This document shows positions 1 through 11,400 of a stretch of 64,000 nt of DNA, piece by piece. How positions within the stretch are numbered: the first letter of the stretch is position 1; each line of letters opens with the position of its first letter. Source of the DNA: Paragonimus westermani. Taxonomy: Eukaryota > Platyhelminthes > Trematoda > Plagiorchiida > Troglotrematidae. Location of the stretch: contig QNGE01000738.1 of assembly GCA_008508345.1 (NCBI GenBank), positions 40,484-104,483 on the forward strand. Reading direction: 5' to 3'. The position numbers and the translations under genes were made by a program. The notes beneath the pieces were generated by a model, which ran no database searches, was not told where the DNA came from, and saw only the letters and a program-made list of their open reading frames with translations.

Positions 1-1145
1 ATGTGTCAACTTGGATTCCGAACGAAGGATGGGAATTTGTTTCACGATAAATTTTTATCAGCATTTCATTTGGAAAATTGGGGTTCGGTTTGAACAGTCA
101 TAGATAACCACAACTCTCACATTCTGGTAGACTAATTGACCAACTTTGACTGAAAAGGCACCCCATCCAATTTTCTCTCTTGTTGGGACTCCTAGGTATT
201 TTTTTTATACTTGTCGGATCTCGATCTCCGGTAACATTAGTGCAGTAACCATGCTGTGCACTGCGCCAATGTTCTCATATTAAGCAGAAACGAACTATCT
301 TAAAGTATAGCTCAGCAGGTTCTGAGATTTTTGCAAGAATGCAAAAGCTGAGATCGACTGAGCCATTTTCTGTCTATCGAAAAACAGCTTTTCAATGCTT
401 ATCAGGTATGTTGTAGTGCTTTTTAAATCGAGTGTAATTATGAACACGTGTAACTACCTTGCTGTTGAACCGACGGCAATGGTACTCCTAGACCAATGCT
501 TACTGAAGGTGTTCGATTGAAGTTGACCAGACCTTACAGTAACTGACTGTTCGTTCAGTTGAATCATGCATTAAAATGTCTGTCTTACAGATACCACGAC
601 AATATACTCCGTGAACACCGTGTACAAGTATTGTTTGTGTTTTTTGCAATCTTTCCGTCTGCGCCAACACAAGTTAAGTCAGTTAAACGGTATACATTTT
701 GCATCACAATAGGTGAACCTAAGCCTTTAGAACAGTCAGATATCCAGGTCATGTAGAGTACTCAATTTAGCAAGCCTGTGTAACAAAAAGGAGATGGTTG
801 TAAGGATAAAATTCCTTGATAAATTAATAATTAACTCCGGACTTCAATTAGAAGAATGTTCTTTCTATCATTACATAGTCATTTCTTCGGTTGATAAAAG
901 AGAAGGGACACTGATACAAATTTATAGACAGTCTGTGCAAGATGTCAGCATTTATAAGGTGATATCGATAGAGATACGCGTTTGAAAGAAAAACCACAGG
1001 CACTGGTAAGAATCTACGTAGATTTGTAAAAATAATCCAATGGGATGTGTTAGGTGTAGGTTCAGGAAGACTGAACTATACACGATGAGATCAAACAAAA
1101 TTAAATAGGAAAAGATTGTCAAGAACGAAACTGATAAGTAATGTG
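1..1145. other. No gene recognised
   Basis: Only short open frames (under about 70 codons) occur here, which is the length expected by chance at this base composition. No protein family, splice-bounded exon or repeat was recognised. Confidence 0.5.
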
Positions 1146-1335
1146 ATTTTGGATGAGACCCAACTGTGTAAAGTCAGAGCTTCGGCTGGATTAGAACTAG
1201 CGACAGAAAGAGCATATGCAAACGCCACAAGCGCTCTGCCAGCTGAGCTAGGAAGCTGTACCATGAGCCCGGAAATTTCGCATTTGGACTGTGTTACCCA
1301 CTCGTCCCACTGTCTCATACGTAATCCACCACTGC
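1146..1335 (-). repeat. tRNA-derived SINE, minus copy
   Basis: Read on the minus strand, this holds a pol III A-box-like TAGCTCAGCTGGCAGAGCG (plus-strand 1231-1249) and a B-box-like GCTAGTTCTAATCCAGC (1186-1202), spaced as in a tRNA gene. About 75 bases precede the A box, and a tail containing TTGGGTCTCAT follows the B box. The whole unit recurs in opposite orientation at about 1398-1590. A-box and B-box spacing with a non-tRNA tail is the usual build of a tRNA-derived SINE. The cloverleaf is decayed, so it is not a functional tRNA gene. The 75-base leader shared by both copies is odd, because most SINEs begin at the tRNA part; it may be the tail of a dimeric unit. Confidence 0.65.
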
Positions 1336-1397
1336 TGATGTTGGTGGATTCCAATGTGAAGTGTTTGAGTAATTCTGCCGGGGTATTGGATCTCCTG

Positions 1398-1590
1398 GAT
1401 CATTTGATGGATTTCATATGAGACAGTGGGACGGATGGGTAACATAGTCCAGATGGGAAATTTCTGAGCTCATGATGTAGCTTCGTAGCTCAGATGGTGA
1501 AGCGGTTGCCGCGTTGAAGCATGCTGCGTTTGTCGCTAGTTCAAGTCGAACCGAAGCCCTGACTTTTCACAGTTGGGTCTCATTTAAGAA
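1398..1590 (+). repeat. tRNA-derived SINE, plus copy
   Basis: Second copy of the 1146-1335 repeat, in inverted orientation about 65 bases away. The A-box-like TAGCTCAGATGGTGAAGCGG is at 1486-1505 and the B-box-like GCTAGTTCAAGTCGAAC at 1535-1551, followed by the same TTGGGTCTCAT tail. The leader (ATGAGACAGTGGGACG onward, from about 1418) matches the reverse complement of 1290-1320. The copies differ at many positions, so the pair is old. Confidence 0.65.
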
Positions 1591-2260
1591 TGGAACTGCA
1601 AAAATGGCATGTTTATTGAAATGCCCACGAAAAATCGCACTTCCGTTACAGGACAAATGCTTCAAAGATTCAGAGTGTTTGAAGTTTTCATTAAGCGGAC
1701 CTGGTAATAGTACCGATAAGCAGTTCGACCACTGGATGAGCAGGTAGAAGATGAGTATATACGTGTCTAGAGAGAAACGTCAGTTCTATTACATTGGTGT
1801 TGTGAGTCCTCTTGCCCTGGTAAGCAATCTACACAGGAAACTCAACTCTCAGTTCACATCTCGCCCGTTCAAGCATGTTTTGTACCGGTAATGACAAGGA
1901 TAAAGTTTGGTTTTATTTTGGACACTGGCAACAATCCTGAACAGCAGAACCGCTCCAACTCACAGCACGCAATTGATAAGCGAGTTCAAAAATGTAATGC
2001 AACGAAGCCTTGAGGCCCTTCAAAGTTTGGTCACTTCTAGTCATTTGACTTTGACCTCATTCTGGGTTAAACAGTCGTGGGAGCGTGCGTGTCGTTTCGT
2101 AATGAACCTGGGTTTTGCATATTGCTGGATAGAACAGTTCGTCAGCAGTAATAATTTTCTCTCAGGAACAGAACTATCAACTTCGGCAAACAGACCACCA
2201 CAAGATTATATTTATGGGTGATCATCAAAATTGCACGGAAACTCTGTTGTATGAAATTGA
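1591..2260. other. No gene recognised
   Basis: Contains a 104-codon open frame (1907-2221) with no recognisable motif and no clear splice borders. It could conceivably be an upstream part of the serpin-like fragment, but I see no serpin signature in it. Confidence 0.4.
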
Positions 2261-2464
2261 ATGATTAATTCATGGAAACCTTGCTTTTCTCCTCGCGTAA
2301 CGGTGCACATTTTCTCTCGCACAGCAGTTTTAAAAGTAACTGATTGTAAGTGTTTTGAAGGTGATTCCTTCAGCACATTATATGAAAACGAAACGGTGGT
2401 TTTGGAGCTGCCATACACGTCACCAGCGCATATGATTGTTTTCATACAACACTGTAAAAAGTAA
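2261..2464 (+). pseudogene. Serpin-like fragment
   Basis: The 67-codon frame resembles the middle of a serpin. An aromatic/Pro/Phe stretch (INSWKPCFSPRVT) sits where serpins have the W..PF region. A C-x-C-FEG stretch follows where they have M-M-x-x-x-G, then VVLELPYTSPAHMIVFI, which fits the conserved ELPY strand and the hydrophobic strand after it. Serpins are serine or cysteine protease inhibitors, and trematodes carry many. A donor-like GTAACT begins at 2461, so this could be an internal exon. However, a TGA lies directly upstream of the first ATG and no acceptor is visible, and neither the reactive-centre loop nor the N-terminal part was found nearby. Either a relic or one exon of a split gene; the family call rests on motif spacing read by eye. 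Confidence 0.4.
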
Positions 2465-2965
2465 CTGTTTATTTCTCTTGTGCATCTTTTCCAGTGAGAC
2501 ATCATATTTTCATTTCCACGTAAATCAGTGAATAAATATTTACTTCTTTCAAATCGCGATGGTCCATAGTGAACCACTGGGACGTAAAGACTCCATTTAT
2601 GCTATCTTGTGACCAATTCCTACGAATGTAATGAGACAACCCCAACCAAACGCATGGTAAGACGCACAATGGGAGCCAAATAAATTGTATTTTATTGGAC
2701 GAGCATTTGGAAGTTTTGAATTCACAGTCGAACTGTTCGAATACCCATTTTCGACGTTCGCATAAAGACGTCTTCTTTAGCTCACATTCAGATCGGTAAA
2801 GTGACCCGGAGACGACTGAGTTAGAAAGAGATATCGATCAGACTTAGTCACCACTCAAACAATTAGTGCCAGTCTGTTCCGTTTGCTACGTCTTATTTAT
2901 CTGATAACTGAATCGTGTACGTTTATTATTGACTCGGTTGATTTAAACCCAGGTTACGTGCGTCG

Positions 2966-3213
2966 TTCTTAGAAACCTTTTTTGATAAAATTATATCAAG
3001 CAGCCTGATTAAACTAGGCTCTGTCTCACAGGCTGTTCATATGATAAACAACAGATTGCTTGAAGAGCCTGGTTTCTTAATACTCACTTTCTGGCAGATG
3101 AGGGAGTATCGCAGTGTCCGTCGATCGTATTTGACTGTATCCAGAGTATAGTGGATGACATTCCCGAATTCATTCAGGGCTGTACTGATGTTCGGCTGCT
3201 TCACGGGAACAAG
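2966..3213 (+). pseudogene. CR1-like LINE reverse transcriptase fragment
   Basis: Two frames joined by a frameshift give the middle of a non-LTR reverse transcriptase. First comes FFDKIISSSLIKLGS, in the position of the F-x-KAFD-x-V-x-H-x-x-L-x-x-KL block. Then comes DEGVSQ followed by DDIPEFIQGC, in the position of GVPQGSVLGPLLF and the I-x-DLP segment. The catalytic FADD equivalent reads as a degraded LLHGN. CR1/Jockey-type elements insert by target-primed reverse transcription. No endonuclease domain and no 3' tail were found, so this is a short dead scrap. Confidence 0.55.
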
Positions 3214-6200
3214 TGACTCAGTAGGCGCACACAGATGAGATCTATAACGACAGTCTTTCTATGTTATGATATCAGAGGAATAAGAGCGTATTACATTAGA
3301 TTTAGAATACAGATTTTATGTGTTTGTTGCCGAATGTCTAAATGCGCCCAACTGCTTGTCATTATGAAGAGCTGTCACCTTCAAACGGTAGACGGATAAG
3401 TACCGGTTTCTGATCCCTCGCAATTCAGAGTTCAGTGGCATCATGGTAATTTGCCAAGAAAGTGTGTTCTGGGTAAGCGTTGTTACAAGAGTGCCCTCGG
3501 TGATTTTTTAAATCATTTGAACAAACGTTGTGTTATTTTACCGATGGGTAGTCGGGGATTTGGTTTTGGGCCACCCGTCAGTAATCAAAAATACTGTTTA
3601 CTAAGTCTAACATAATCAAAGATTTCCACCTGTCTCGGAAGTTCTAATCGCGGAGTTATCGATGAAAGCTAACAGACAATAACCATGTCGTGTATCGAGA
3701 TAATCAATCGACCTGATAATTACTTATAAGGGAAAGTGATTGAGTATTCAGATATAATAAGATATAGGAATTCTGTCACAAAAATCTTAGGTGAAATGAT
3801 TCTGGCTGAATTAACTTGAATAACTAAAACGAATTAGAATATCGTCATCTTCTAGCACTTAAAATAATCTTACGTTTTATAACCATGAAGTAAATACAAT
3901 CTCAAAAGGCTGGAAATTTCACTGGGTGTAAAATGTTGTCTCATCGCCACATTATCTGCTTAACACCCTACCTGGACAACTTAAGGGATGTTGCGGTGTC
4001 GTTTTGCGAGAACAAAATACCACAGTTGTTAACAATGATCAGTAGGTATATATATTTCGAAATAACTTCACAAACTTTTTCATTCAACAAGTTTGTTGAA
4101 TAATACGAACTCATTTCCTGTGGCCGTGTAAAGGTCATCCTTCAGTTGTCTAGATTCACTGTTATCATGTATGATAGATGGGGTCACGTTGAAGCCTGTC
4201 ATTATGTGGTTGTCACATACGGACACAAAATCGTGTGCATAGAGTACAGGCCGAGACTCACCAACTCACTATTAAAGAGGTCAAGTGCTGTCTTGTATGA
4301 TTCATAGCTTACACTTGCTACGCAGAGTCGAAACGTGATATCAAAGTCACATCTGAATGCTGTATTCATTGATCTCTGTCATTGGCTCTCCACAATGAAG
4401 CGGTTGCTATAGGTTGGTTTTCTCATGCTTGTTTACCTTAGTTTCCAGTGGTGACATTTTGTTTGCCTCCTTGTGTATGTTGCACATCTCCACTAAAATA
4501 AACCAACTTGACGTCAATCGTTTTACATTGGTTTGTGAAGTGATTTTCACTTCCCAACTCCAGTATGCTGATCTGCCCGCCTGGAACACATTGATAGCTT
4601 ATTAATTCAGTTTCTACGTCATGTGGCGTGCACCATCAGTCCGTTTGTCTTGGTCAAGACAGCGTGCCGTTAACCGCAAACACTGGGCGTACTACACGTG
4701 ATAGCTGGCTGCTCAACTAAATCTGAACGGTCACGTTTGGAAGTGGAGTGTAGCAAAGGGAATAAGGTATTTGAGATAGCTCTATGAATCGAACTCAAAG
4801 TTGTACTTTAAATGCACGTGATAAGAAGGAGTTTGTGACCGGAGTACGGCTGGGAGTTTATTTTAGAAAAGACGTTCGTAACGTTATTTAATTAGTGTAG
4901 AGAGGAGAAGTTATCAGTTTCTTCGTCGACATAAACTATGAACAATGAATTTGATGGAGGGCGAAGAATGCACTTGTTCATCTGTTCTGGTTGCAGCTTG
5001 AAATTACTGTTAGAAAACGGTTTCTACTTAGGTCAATATTGATAGGGAGGCAATAGAGATTTGGTCGTATAAACCTGTTGAGCATGTATGCCAGGCACAC
5101 TTATATGGTGGTAGAGGCGGTTGGTTCGCTGGCTGGCTTGGAAACTGTCAAAAAATCTCAAATGTATATACACAGATAGATATATAGTGTCCGGATTTTT
5201 TTGTCCAGAGCATATTGAAAAGCTGCATGGACATATAATCAAGACAAACGGTGACAAAGTGCGTTGTCAGGTTCAGTAACCACTTTGTTTGGTGAATCTA
5301 ACGAATACGGCGTGTAGTGGACAAGTGGGTATGCGCTCCTGTTATCAACCCAGAACGCGGATGGCACAAAGTTTATCTATTCAGGGAAACGAGTTACATG
5401 TCTCAACCGGACCACGAACAAAAACACTCATTTGCACAACACACTGATCTGAAGATGTTCCGGTCGCTGTGGACGCCACCTCTCAGTTCCTACATGTGGC
5501 AATAGTCATTCCCTGTGATGCTGCCCTCCAATGATCTCTTCCGTATGTGTACCGTATTTGTCCCGCGGCCATTTCGATCCGTGCTGTCGCCTCCCTACTA
5601 ACAATTCAAAACGCCTTTACTGAAGAGCACTCGAAACGTAGTCCCAATAGGCTTCGAACTAAAAGAACGCGTTAGGGTTCGAGAACAAACCGCATATCTC
5701 CAGCAGCGTTTGGAAATATAATAAGCAGTTAGTTCTAGTCTAATCTGGGACCAACTGCAGCAACCAAGACATGAAAGAAGAGAAGCACGTGGTGGGTTCC
5801 AACCCACTTGGCGGTACTCAAATGCGTACCGGGTGAGAAGTGTGTGAAAACTTCGAGTGCGTTAAACAACACTCGAAATGGTCCAAGTTAAATGACCCCG
5901 AATAATGAAAGAGTAGATGAGTCTTCAGTAGAAGAGCAAACATTCGCTGCGTGCAATTAGTTGCACGACTGAAGAAAGTGATACTGAGTTCACATCAGAA
6001 TCCTCATAGCAAACTTACACAGAATCATGCGTACAGTACGGACAAGCAATAAAACACGGTTGCAGCTGGGATCCTTAGAGAAGCCACCCGATCTCTGGTT
6101 TCTACAAGCTTTCTTCAAAATATGAATATTCTATTTCTGTCGTGAGTGCATACACCCAACAGTAATAATGCAAAATCATTCAGTATTTTCAAGCGGTCCT

Positions 6201-8639
6201 GCAACATAACTTAATAAAGTACCCGTTATTAGTATTTAACCAACTGAATTCACTGGTTAGCATCACATCGGAAATGGTCAGAGAACCGTTCGTTCTTTGA
6301 GAAATAATCAAAGGCTGTGAAACGGATAACAAAATTTTATGACCAGTGCGGAGCCACTCAAAACTAACATCTTGATTACACTAGGTTGTTGGCATCTGTT
6401 TCCATGTTAGCATGTCATGGTGACCGGGGACAAAGAGTACGTGTGTATGAAACAACACTAGGCGGTGAGCGCTGAACTTCATGTGGTTCCACTCACACTC
6501 TTTATCCAGTGATGACCAGAAGGAATAAGGCGGACTGGCGTATGTGTGTGCACTACAATATGTGTATTACATGCGGTCAAATGAAGGTCAGTATGAAATT
6601 GGAGCCTATACCTGACGGACAAAAATACAGACTCCGATGATAATTTCTAAGTTGAGGTGAGATGGATTAAGAATATAGGTCAACAAGGGTTCATTGCAGG
6701 TGTGCTCTATGTGTGCACCCTGTGTGAATTTAAGGAACTAACAAGGATTGAAACATGAACTAAGAAACTAAGCATGCGATGCATCAAGAGATCTTATTAT
6801 CACTACCCAAGTTTCCAAAAGAATGCCCGAGCGATTTACCAGACAATAGGGATAGCTGCCTGTCCTGACGTAAAACGAAAATATAAACAAAAAACGAGTT
6901 GGTTCTATTTCGTTTCGCCTTTTCTTCGGCTATGCTCTGTGACTGCGCTGATGAACTACATTTTGAGAGGACCAACGTGTTCAAGGAAACATTTGTCACA
7001 GCGCCACAGGAATAGGTCACCAATTCTGTGGCCGCTGTAATTCCCATGTTAAACGCGCGTTTGATGTCAGGACCATGCAACCACCGTTCATGGGACTTTC
7101 GAACACATTCTGATTCCATTCCTCTAGGTGGTCCGCTTCAAGGCTGCGTCCTTCATGATCTCAGGTCCATAATGCATGACAAGGACTTACCTGGTAGACG
7201 TTCTAGTGTGAAAGATTCTGGCCATCAGAATTTCGGTTAATCATTTTAGCTGCCTCTGAGGTGAATGAAAAATCTTACGCTGTGCTTAGGCGTTACCCAG
7301 TAGGATATATGCAACAGCTTGCTTGAATTGGTACGTTGCATCGATAATACGGAATAGCTGTCAGATAGACACAATGGGGCAAATGAGTTGACTTGTTCAT
7401 CACAATATCAGAATGTCAAAATCTAAGTGAACAAGAATAACAGTGATTTTCAATTTACACTCGAAAATGTCTGAGCCCACGAGAGATCTTTGAACGACTA
7501 CAGGGATGAACATGCCCACATTTTCCTTAGTGACTGGATGTAAATCAGGGTGATCATCCACATTGTCTGAACGACACAAGCACAGTGGCTTCGTAATGGC
7601 ATTTGGAATATCGGCAAGTTTTTTGGTAGGTAAAGCGATTGAGCTCAAGCCGTTTTGGTAGCATGCACTAAAACGTTAAAATCTTACCGCTTGAGTTTCC
7701 TCAACCACAAACAAATCTCGTGTCTTCCAAGAGTGTTGGAATCCCCTACCTCAAAGGTCAAACGATGTAACGTAACCCCAGTAATTAATATGACCCACGA
7801 AGGGAGGTATACTGCACTGTTATGGGAAAAAGTGGCAGGCGTTCAGTGATGATCTTTGTTGCACTCATAGGTAGATGGCGTACAAAACTTCCTTTCTTGT
7901 ATTGGAGACGAATCGCTGAATTGTACTGCCACATATGTGCAGACGGTGAATAGTTCCTCGGACCCCAACGTCTCGTGTTCGTAACCTGCATCAGAAAAAT
8001 GTAACCGGCTCCACAAGTATATGTGTGACTGGCCAGCCTACGATCTCACGCTTAGTCCAGCTGAAAACCTTTAAGGCTTACCTGCATAGCAGGTTCACAA
8101 GATGTCAAATCATAGGACTCAATGGCCGAGTTGGAGGGTGTCATTTAAGCGGGACTTACGTAACCTGATCCAGCAAACCTGTGTTCTTGTTTCAAAAACA
8201 TAGTTAATACCTGCATTACTGTTTCTTAGAAGGGAAAAAAGAACACTTCTTGCCAGATGTTTCCCGTAGCAAACCTTCTGATTTTGCTTTTCCATCTGTC
8301 CCCGTTATTCTCTTATTAAACAAGCGTTCCCGTTCTAATTGTCATATTTTGATATGCTACAAGTTTCTTTTTTGACACTACGCTAAGTACCTTGATTTCG
8401 GAAAAACCAAAACTATTCACAGAACAGGTGAGCTAACAACTATATTAGGTTCTATGATATTTTTCCAATCAGACATATAAGCCATGTGGCAGACCTGGTG
8501 CATATCCCGTAAATTCATCAATGGCCTTCCAGGCGCGCCTCTGCCACAAAACATCCATCGTCTTCTTGACCTTCCTCCTCGGTTATTCGCGATATAACGC
8601 ACTTTCGACGAAAATTAAAGATATTGAAACGTTTAACAA
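3214..8639. other. Long stretch without a recognised gene
   Basis: No coding region could be supported. Short frames at 5317-5505, 6774-7119 and 7400-7648 have no motif I recognise and lie within chance length. A perfect 8-bp hairpin, TTCGAGTG and CACTCGAA with a 10-base loop, lies at 5852-5877. A possible dispersed-repeat remnant covers about 5598-5810. Confidence 0.45.
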
Positions 8640-9240
8640 GGGTTGAAATTGATACAAAAAAATGAGTACATCATAATAACATCGACAAATAAGTGAATTA
8701 TTGAAACTGGTTTAGAAAAAATATTTTTAAACAAAATATATGCACAGTTATAAGATATCCACACCAAATTTGGTACGAATAAAGTTGAACAGTTTTGGCG
8801 TCGTGTTTGAAATATTATTGTTAAACAGATTGAGAATAACAACGTTACGAGCAAGTTGTAATACTCCACTTTTCGACGACCTCGGGTGGCCTTCCTCAGA
8901 AGTGTTGTAATCGAAATCACATTGACAGAGGAACAGAGGTCACATGGGATTTGCCGTGGTTAGATCAATTTGTGCTGCATCTGACCGGATTGGTCTAATC
9001 CTTTGTCCATTAAGTGGGAGTGAGACAGATGTAGATAAGATGCGTCCGTGTCTGGTGCTGTTTATCCATCCACGCCACACTGCAGACAGGGGTTTGCTAT
9101 CATTACGATTAACACAAGCGCGCTGTGTGTGGAAGTTAGACCCTTGTGAATCACTCGAGCTTGATCAAAACCTACGTTGTGATTCTCTGACAGTGCGATG
9201 GCCGATTCCTTCTCTAGCTTCTGAAGTTGATAGGCGTGTT
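8640..9240 (-). mobile_element. Penelope-like element, minus copy (3' half)
   Basis: Reverse-strand copy of the element at 9555-10410. From about 9240 downward the degenerate reading matches the RT C-terminal part of the plus copy: an LEKES-like stretch for its LETET, a THSAR stretch for its THSGR, and INSTRHGRILST for its INRVNKIYTT. The nucleotide match becomes strong from about 8990 to 8817 (near 90% by eye in the last 100 bases). The reading is full of stops and frameshifts. The open frame on the other strand (8944-9243) is only its antisense shadow. The RT tail runs straight into a hammerhead-like motif without an endonuclease domain. About 180 bases of AT-rich 3' sequence follow. Confidence 0.65.
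8838..8910 (-). ncRNA. Hammerhead-ribozyme-like motif, PLE minus copy
   Basis: On minus: CTGAGGA (8899 to 8893), one extra A, then GGCCACC with loop CGA and GGTCGTC as stem II (8891-8875, one C-C mismatch and one G-U pair), then GAAA (8874-8871). ACGTT follows further on (about 8847-8841) as a possible stem III/cleavage side. The fixed core of hammerheads is CUGANGA, stem II, GAAA and a UH cleavage site; PLEs are known to carry them. The single base between CUGANGA and stem II and a weak stem I are departures from the minimal fold, so activity is uncertain. Confidence 0.45.
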
Positions 9241-9554
9241 TAAGAGGAAACCTCGTGTGCCTCGTGTGTTCGGCAACACGTGCTTTCAGTTACCTTCTTG
9301 TATCTCCAATGGAGCTGCAATCACGGTCACAGCATATGATTTCGTAAACGCAGTCTGTCTTGTCGTCCATAGAAATTGGATCCTGAGGATGCGTTATCAG
9401 TCGCCTAACCGAAATACAGTCCGGATAGCGTACTCAGAGAGAATGGAGCGGACTTTTTCAGATGTTTGTTTACGATACGATATTTGTACAGTAGAATTGA
9501 AAGTTCTGGTCGTTTTGGTCTTTCTTAATGGACATATGCTTAATTGTGTTCTCA

Positions 9555-10410
9555 CCTTGCGAAATTTTATCTGGTCTTGAGTTTTGTCCGCACTCAACCT
9601 TGTTCACATTTAGCAAAAAATTGTTCAGGCAAACCGATGGTGTAGCTATGGGTTCCCTTGTTGCACCTGCAGTGGCCAACCTTTTCTCGGATACCTGGAA
9701 AAACAAGCGATGAGTGAATTTATCTGCCCTCCGCGAATTTGGTGACGGTATGTAGATGACATATTCGAAGTCATGAAACAGACTGCTGGCGACCAATTCC
9801 TACAGTTTCTTAACTCAAAATGCAACGGCACTGTCTTCACATTGGAAACCGAAACCGATGAGCGCTCACTTAATTTTCTAGGCTGCCTAGTCAAAGTTAA
9901 CGAGCAACAAATATTTCAGGTTTCAGTGTACCGCACACCAACCCATTCTGGCCGTTATCTCAGCTTCAACTCGTCCCATCCATTCGTTATGAAAAGAGTA
10001 GTCATTAGATCACTCATCAACAGAGTTAATAAGATCTACACTACTGAGCTCTCCAGAACAACAGAGATTTCTCATATCAAAGAAATGCTAAATGCTAATC
10101 ACTTATCCGAACGCACAAATTTACCTAACCACAGCAAATCACACGTGACATCTGTTCCTCTGTTAATGTGATTTCGATTACAACACTTCTGAGTAAGGCC
10201 ACTCGAAGTGGTTGAAACGTAGAGTATTACAACTTGCTCATAGCGTTGTATTATTCTCAATCTGTTTATCGAAATATATGCACCGTCCATACAAAATCCA
10301 TTATTCAGCCTTGTCACAAAGCCGAGCTAACGGTGAGGTCATCTGTACAACACAAAAGTTGTCGAATTATCTAGAAACCAATACACTAGCGTCTAAACTG
10401 CAATAATAAC
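9555..10410 (+). mobile_element. Penelope-like element, plus copy (RT and 3' end)
   Basis: Degenerate PLE reverse transcriptase. In order: QTDGVAMGS (about 9632-9658), the conserved palm block before the active site; RYVDDIF (about 9750-9770) with both catalytic Asp intact; FLGC (about 9880) and VYRTPTHSGRYLSFNSSHP (about 9928-9985), typical of PLE RT; then the thumb (INRVNKIYTTEL and following). An in-frame TGA lies just before RYVDDIF, and the N-terminal RT motifs are missing. PLEs normally have a GIY-YIG endonuclease after the RT; here the frame stops at 10171 and a hammerhead-like motif follows at once. It lies head to head with the minus copy at 8640-9240. Confidence 0.85.
10180..10250 (+). 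ncRNA. Hammerhead-ribozyme-like motif, PLE plus copy
   Basis: CTGAGTA (10189-10195), one extra A, a seven-pair stem II with loop CGA (GGCCACT 10197-10203 with AGTGGTT 10207-10213, two G-U pairs), GAAA (10214-10217), then GCGTT (about 10243-10247) as possible cleavage side. The G8-equivalent base of the core is T here, which should abolish cleavage. The minus copy has the intact CUGANGA, so the ancestral element probably carried a better core. Confidence 0.4.
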
Positions 10411-10779
10411 ATCTGAATCGAGTCCACACCGACAGCCATTTCACTCATCTCTTCTGTGGGTCGAGTTGTGGGTCACCGATATACAGGGTCTAACTGTGAA
10501 GTCAAATCTACTAAACTCGTTAGGCCAAACCACTATACTTGGGTCTGCTAAAAGGAACAATTTGTTTACTCGCAAAATCATTGCGTGAGTTTATTAATCC
10601 AGAATTTTTCTGCGGGTGTCATCCAAAATAAACGGAGGAAGATTAAAGTATTTCCTACTTATAATTCCAGTTGTTGAGACTCACTACTGTTCGATCGGTC
10701 AAGTGAACGTCCAGTGCCAGATAATGGGATGTGTAATATTACAGTACATTCTTACCAACAATCTAATCTTCGTAGTTCA
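10411..10779. other. No gene recognised
   Basis: Junction between the PLE remnant and the CR1-like remnant. No motif or clear element border is visible. Confidence 0.4.
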
Positions 10780-11400
10780 AAGTGGGCTGATACGAACTAG
10801 GTCCCGTATGACTAACATGCTTTCCTCTACGCACTGTCTGAGGGAGACCACGGACTTCAGCCTTGTTTCAGAGGTCATATTCTGTGATTTCGCTAATTCA
10901 TTTGATCAGCTGTCTCACGGTCCCCTTCCACATATGGCTTTCAAGAGATGATTCGTCGCTGGATAGCTTCGTTTCAACCCTATCAGTACTTGGGGTTAGA
11001 GGTGGTCTACCCCTCTTATACTCTGTACCCATCTCAGGTGTGATCGTTTCTAGTTTATGTCAGCGGTCTCCCAGAAGTAACCCTTAGTAAGTTCTAGCTG
11101 TTTGCGAATGATGTTCGAATTTGGAATCCATTTCCCCAACACTGTTGAAGCCCACCTTAATGCTATCGAACGTTTGTTACGGAAATGGTGTTTCCTACCA
11201 GTGACGACAAGCGTGTAGATATGCTTGTCGGTGAAGGTTCTTGAGAAGGGATCATGACAACTACGGCCCAAAAACCTGTGGTGGTTGCCAAAGTGGACCT
11301 CAGGAAAGATTCAGGAATCTGTCTGTCGTTCAACCGATCGTTTCATTACCATATACAGGTAGCTAAGGTCAGCTGTGCTGTACTGAATGTGATAAATTGA
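10780..11400 (+). pseudogene. CR1-like LINE reverse transcriptase remnant
   Basis: Several frames together give a non-LTR reverse transcriptase. The first, QSGLIRTRSRMTNML, corresponds to Q-x-GF-x-x-GRS-x-x-TNL. Then FCDFANSFDQLSHGPL corresponds to the LDF-x-KAFD-x-V-x-H block with the first catalytic Asp. Near 11055 is VYVSGLPE, after a degraded GVPQGS block. At about 11100-11115 LFANDVRIW stands for the catalytic FADD motif, with the first Asp changed to Asn. At least three frameshifts and several stops make it inactive. No endonuclease or poly-A tail was identified. It directly precedes the 5' end of the BEL/Pao element. Confidence 0.7.

Noticed and set aside
8944..9243. 99-codon plus-strand open frame
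   Set aside because: It is antisense to the minus-strand PLE copy; the sense reading matches the PLE RT, so the frame is a shadow.
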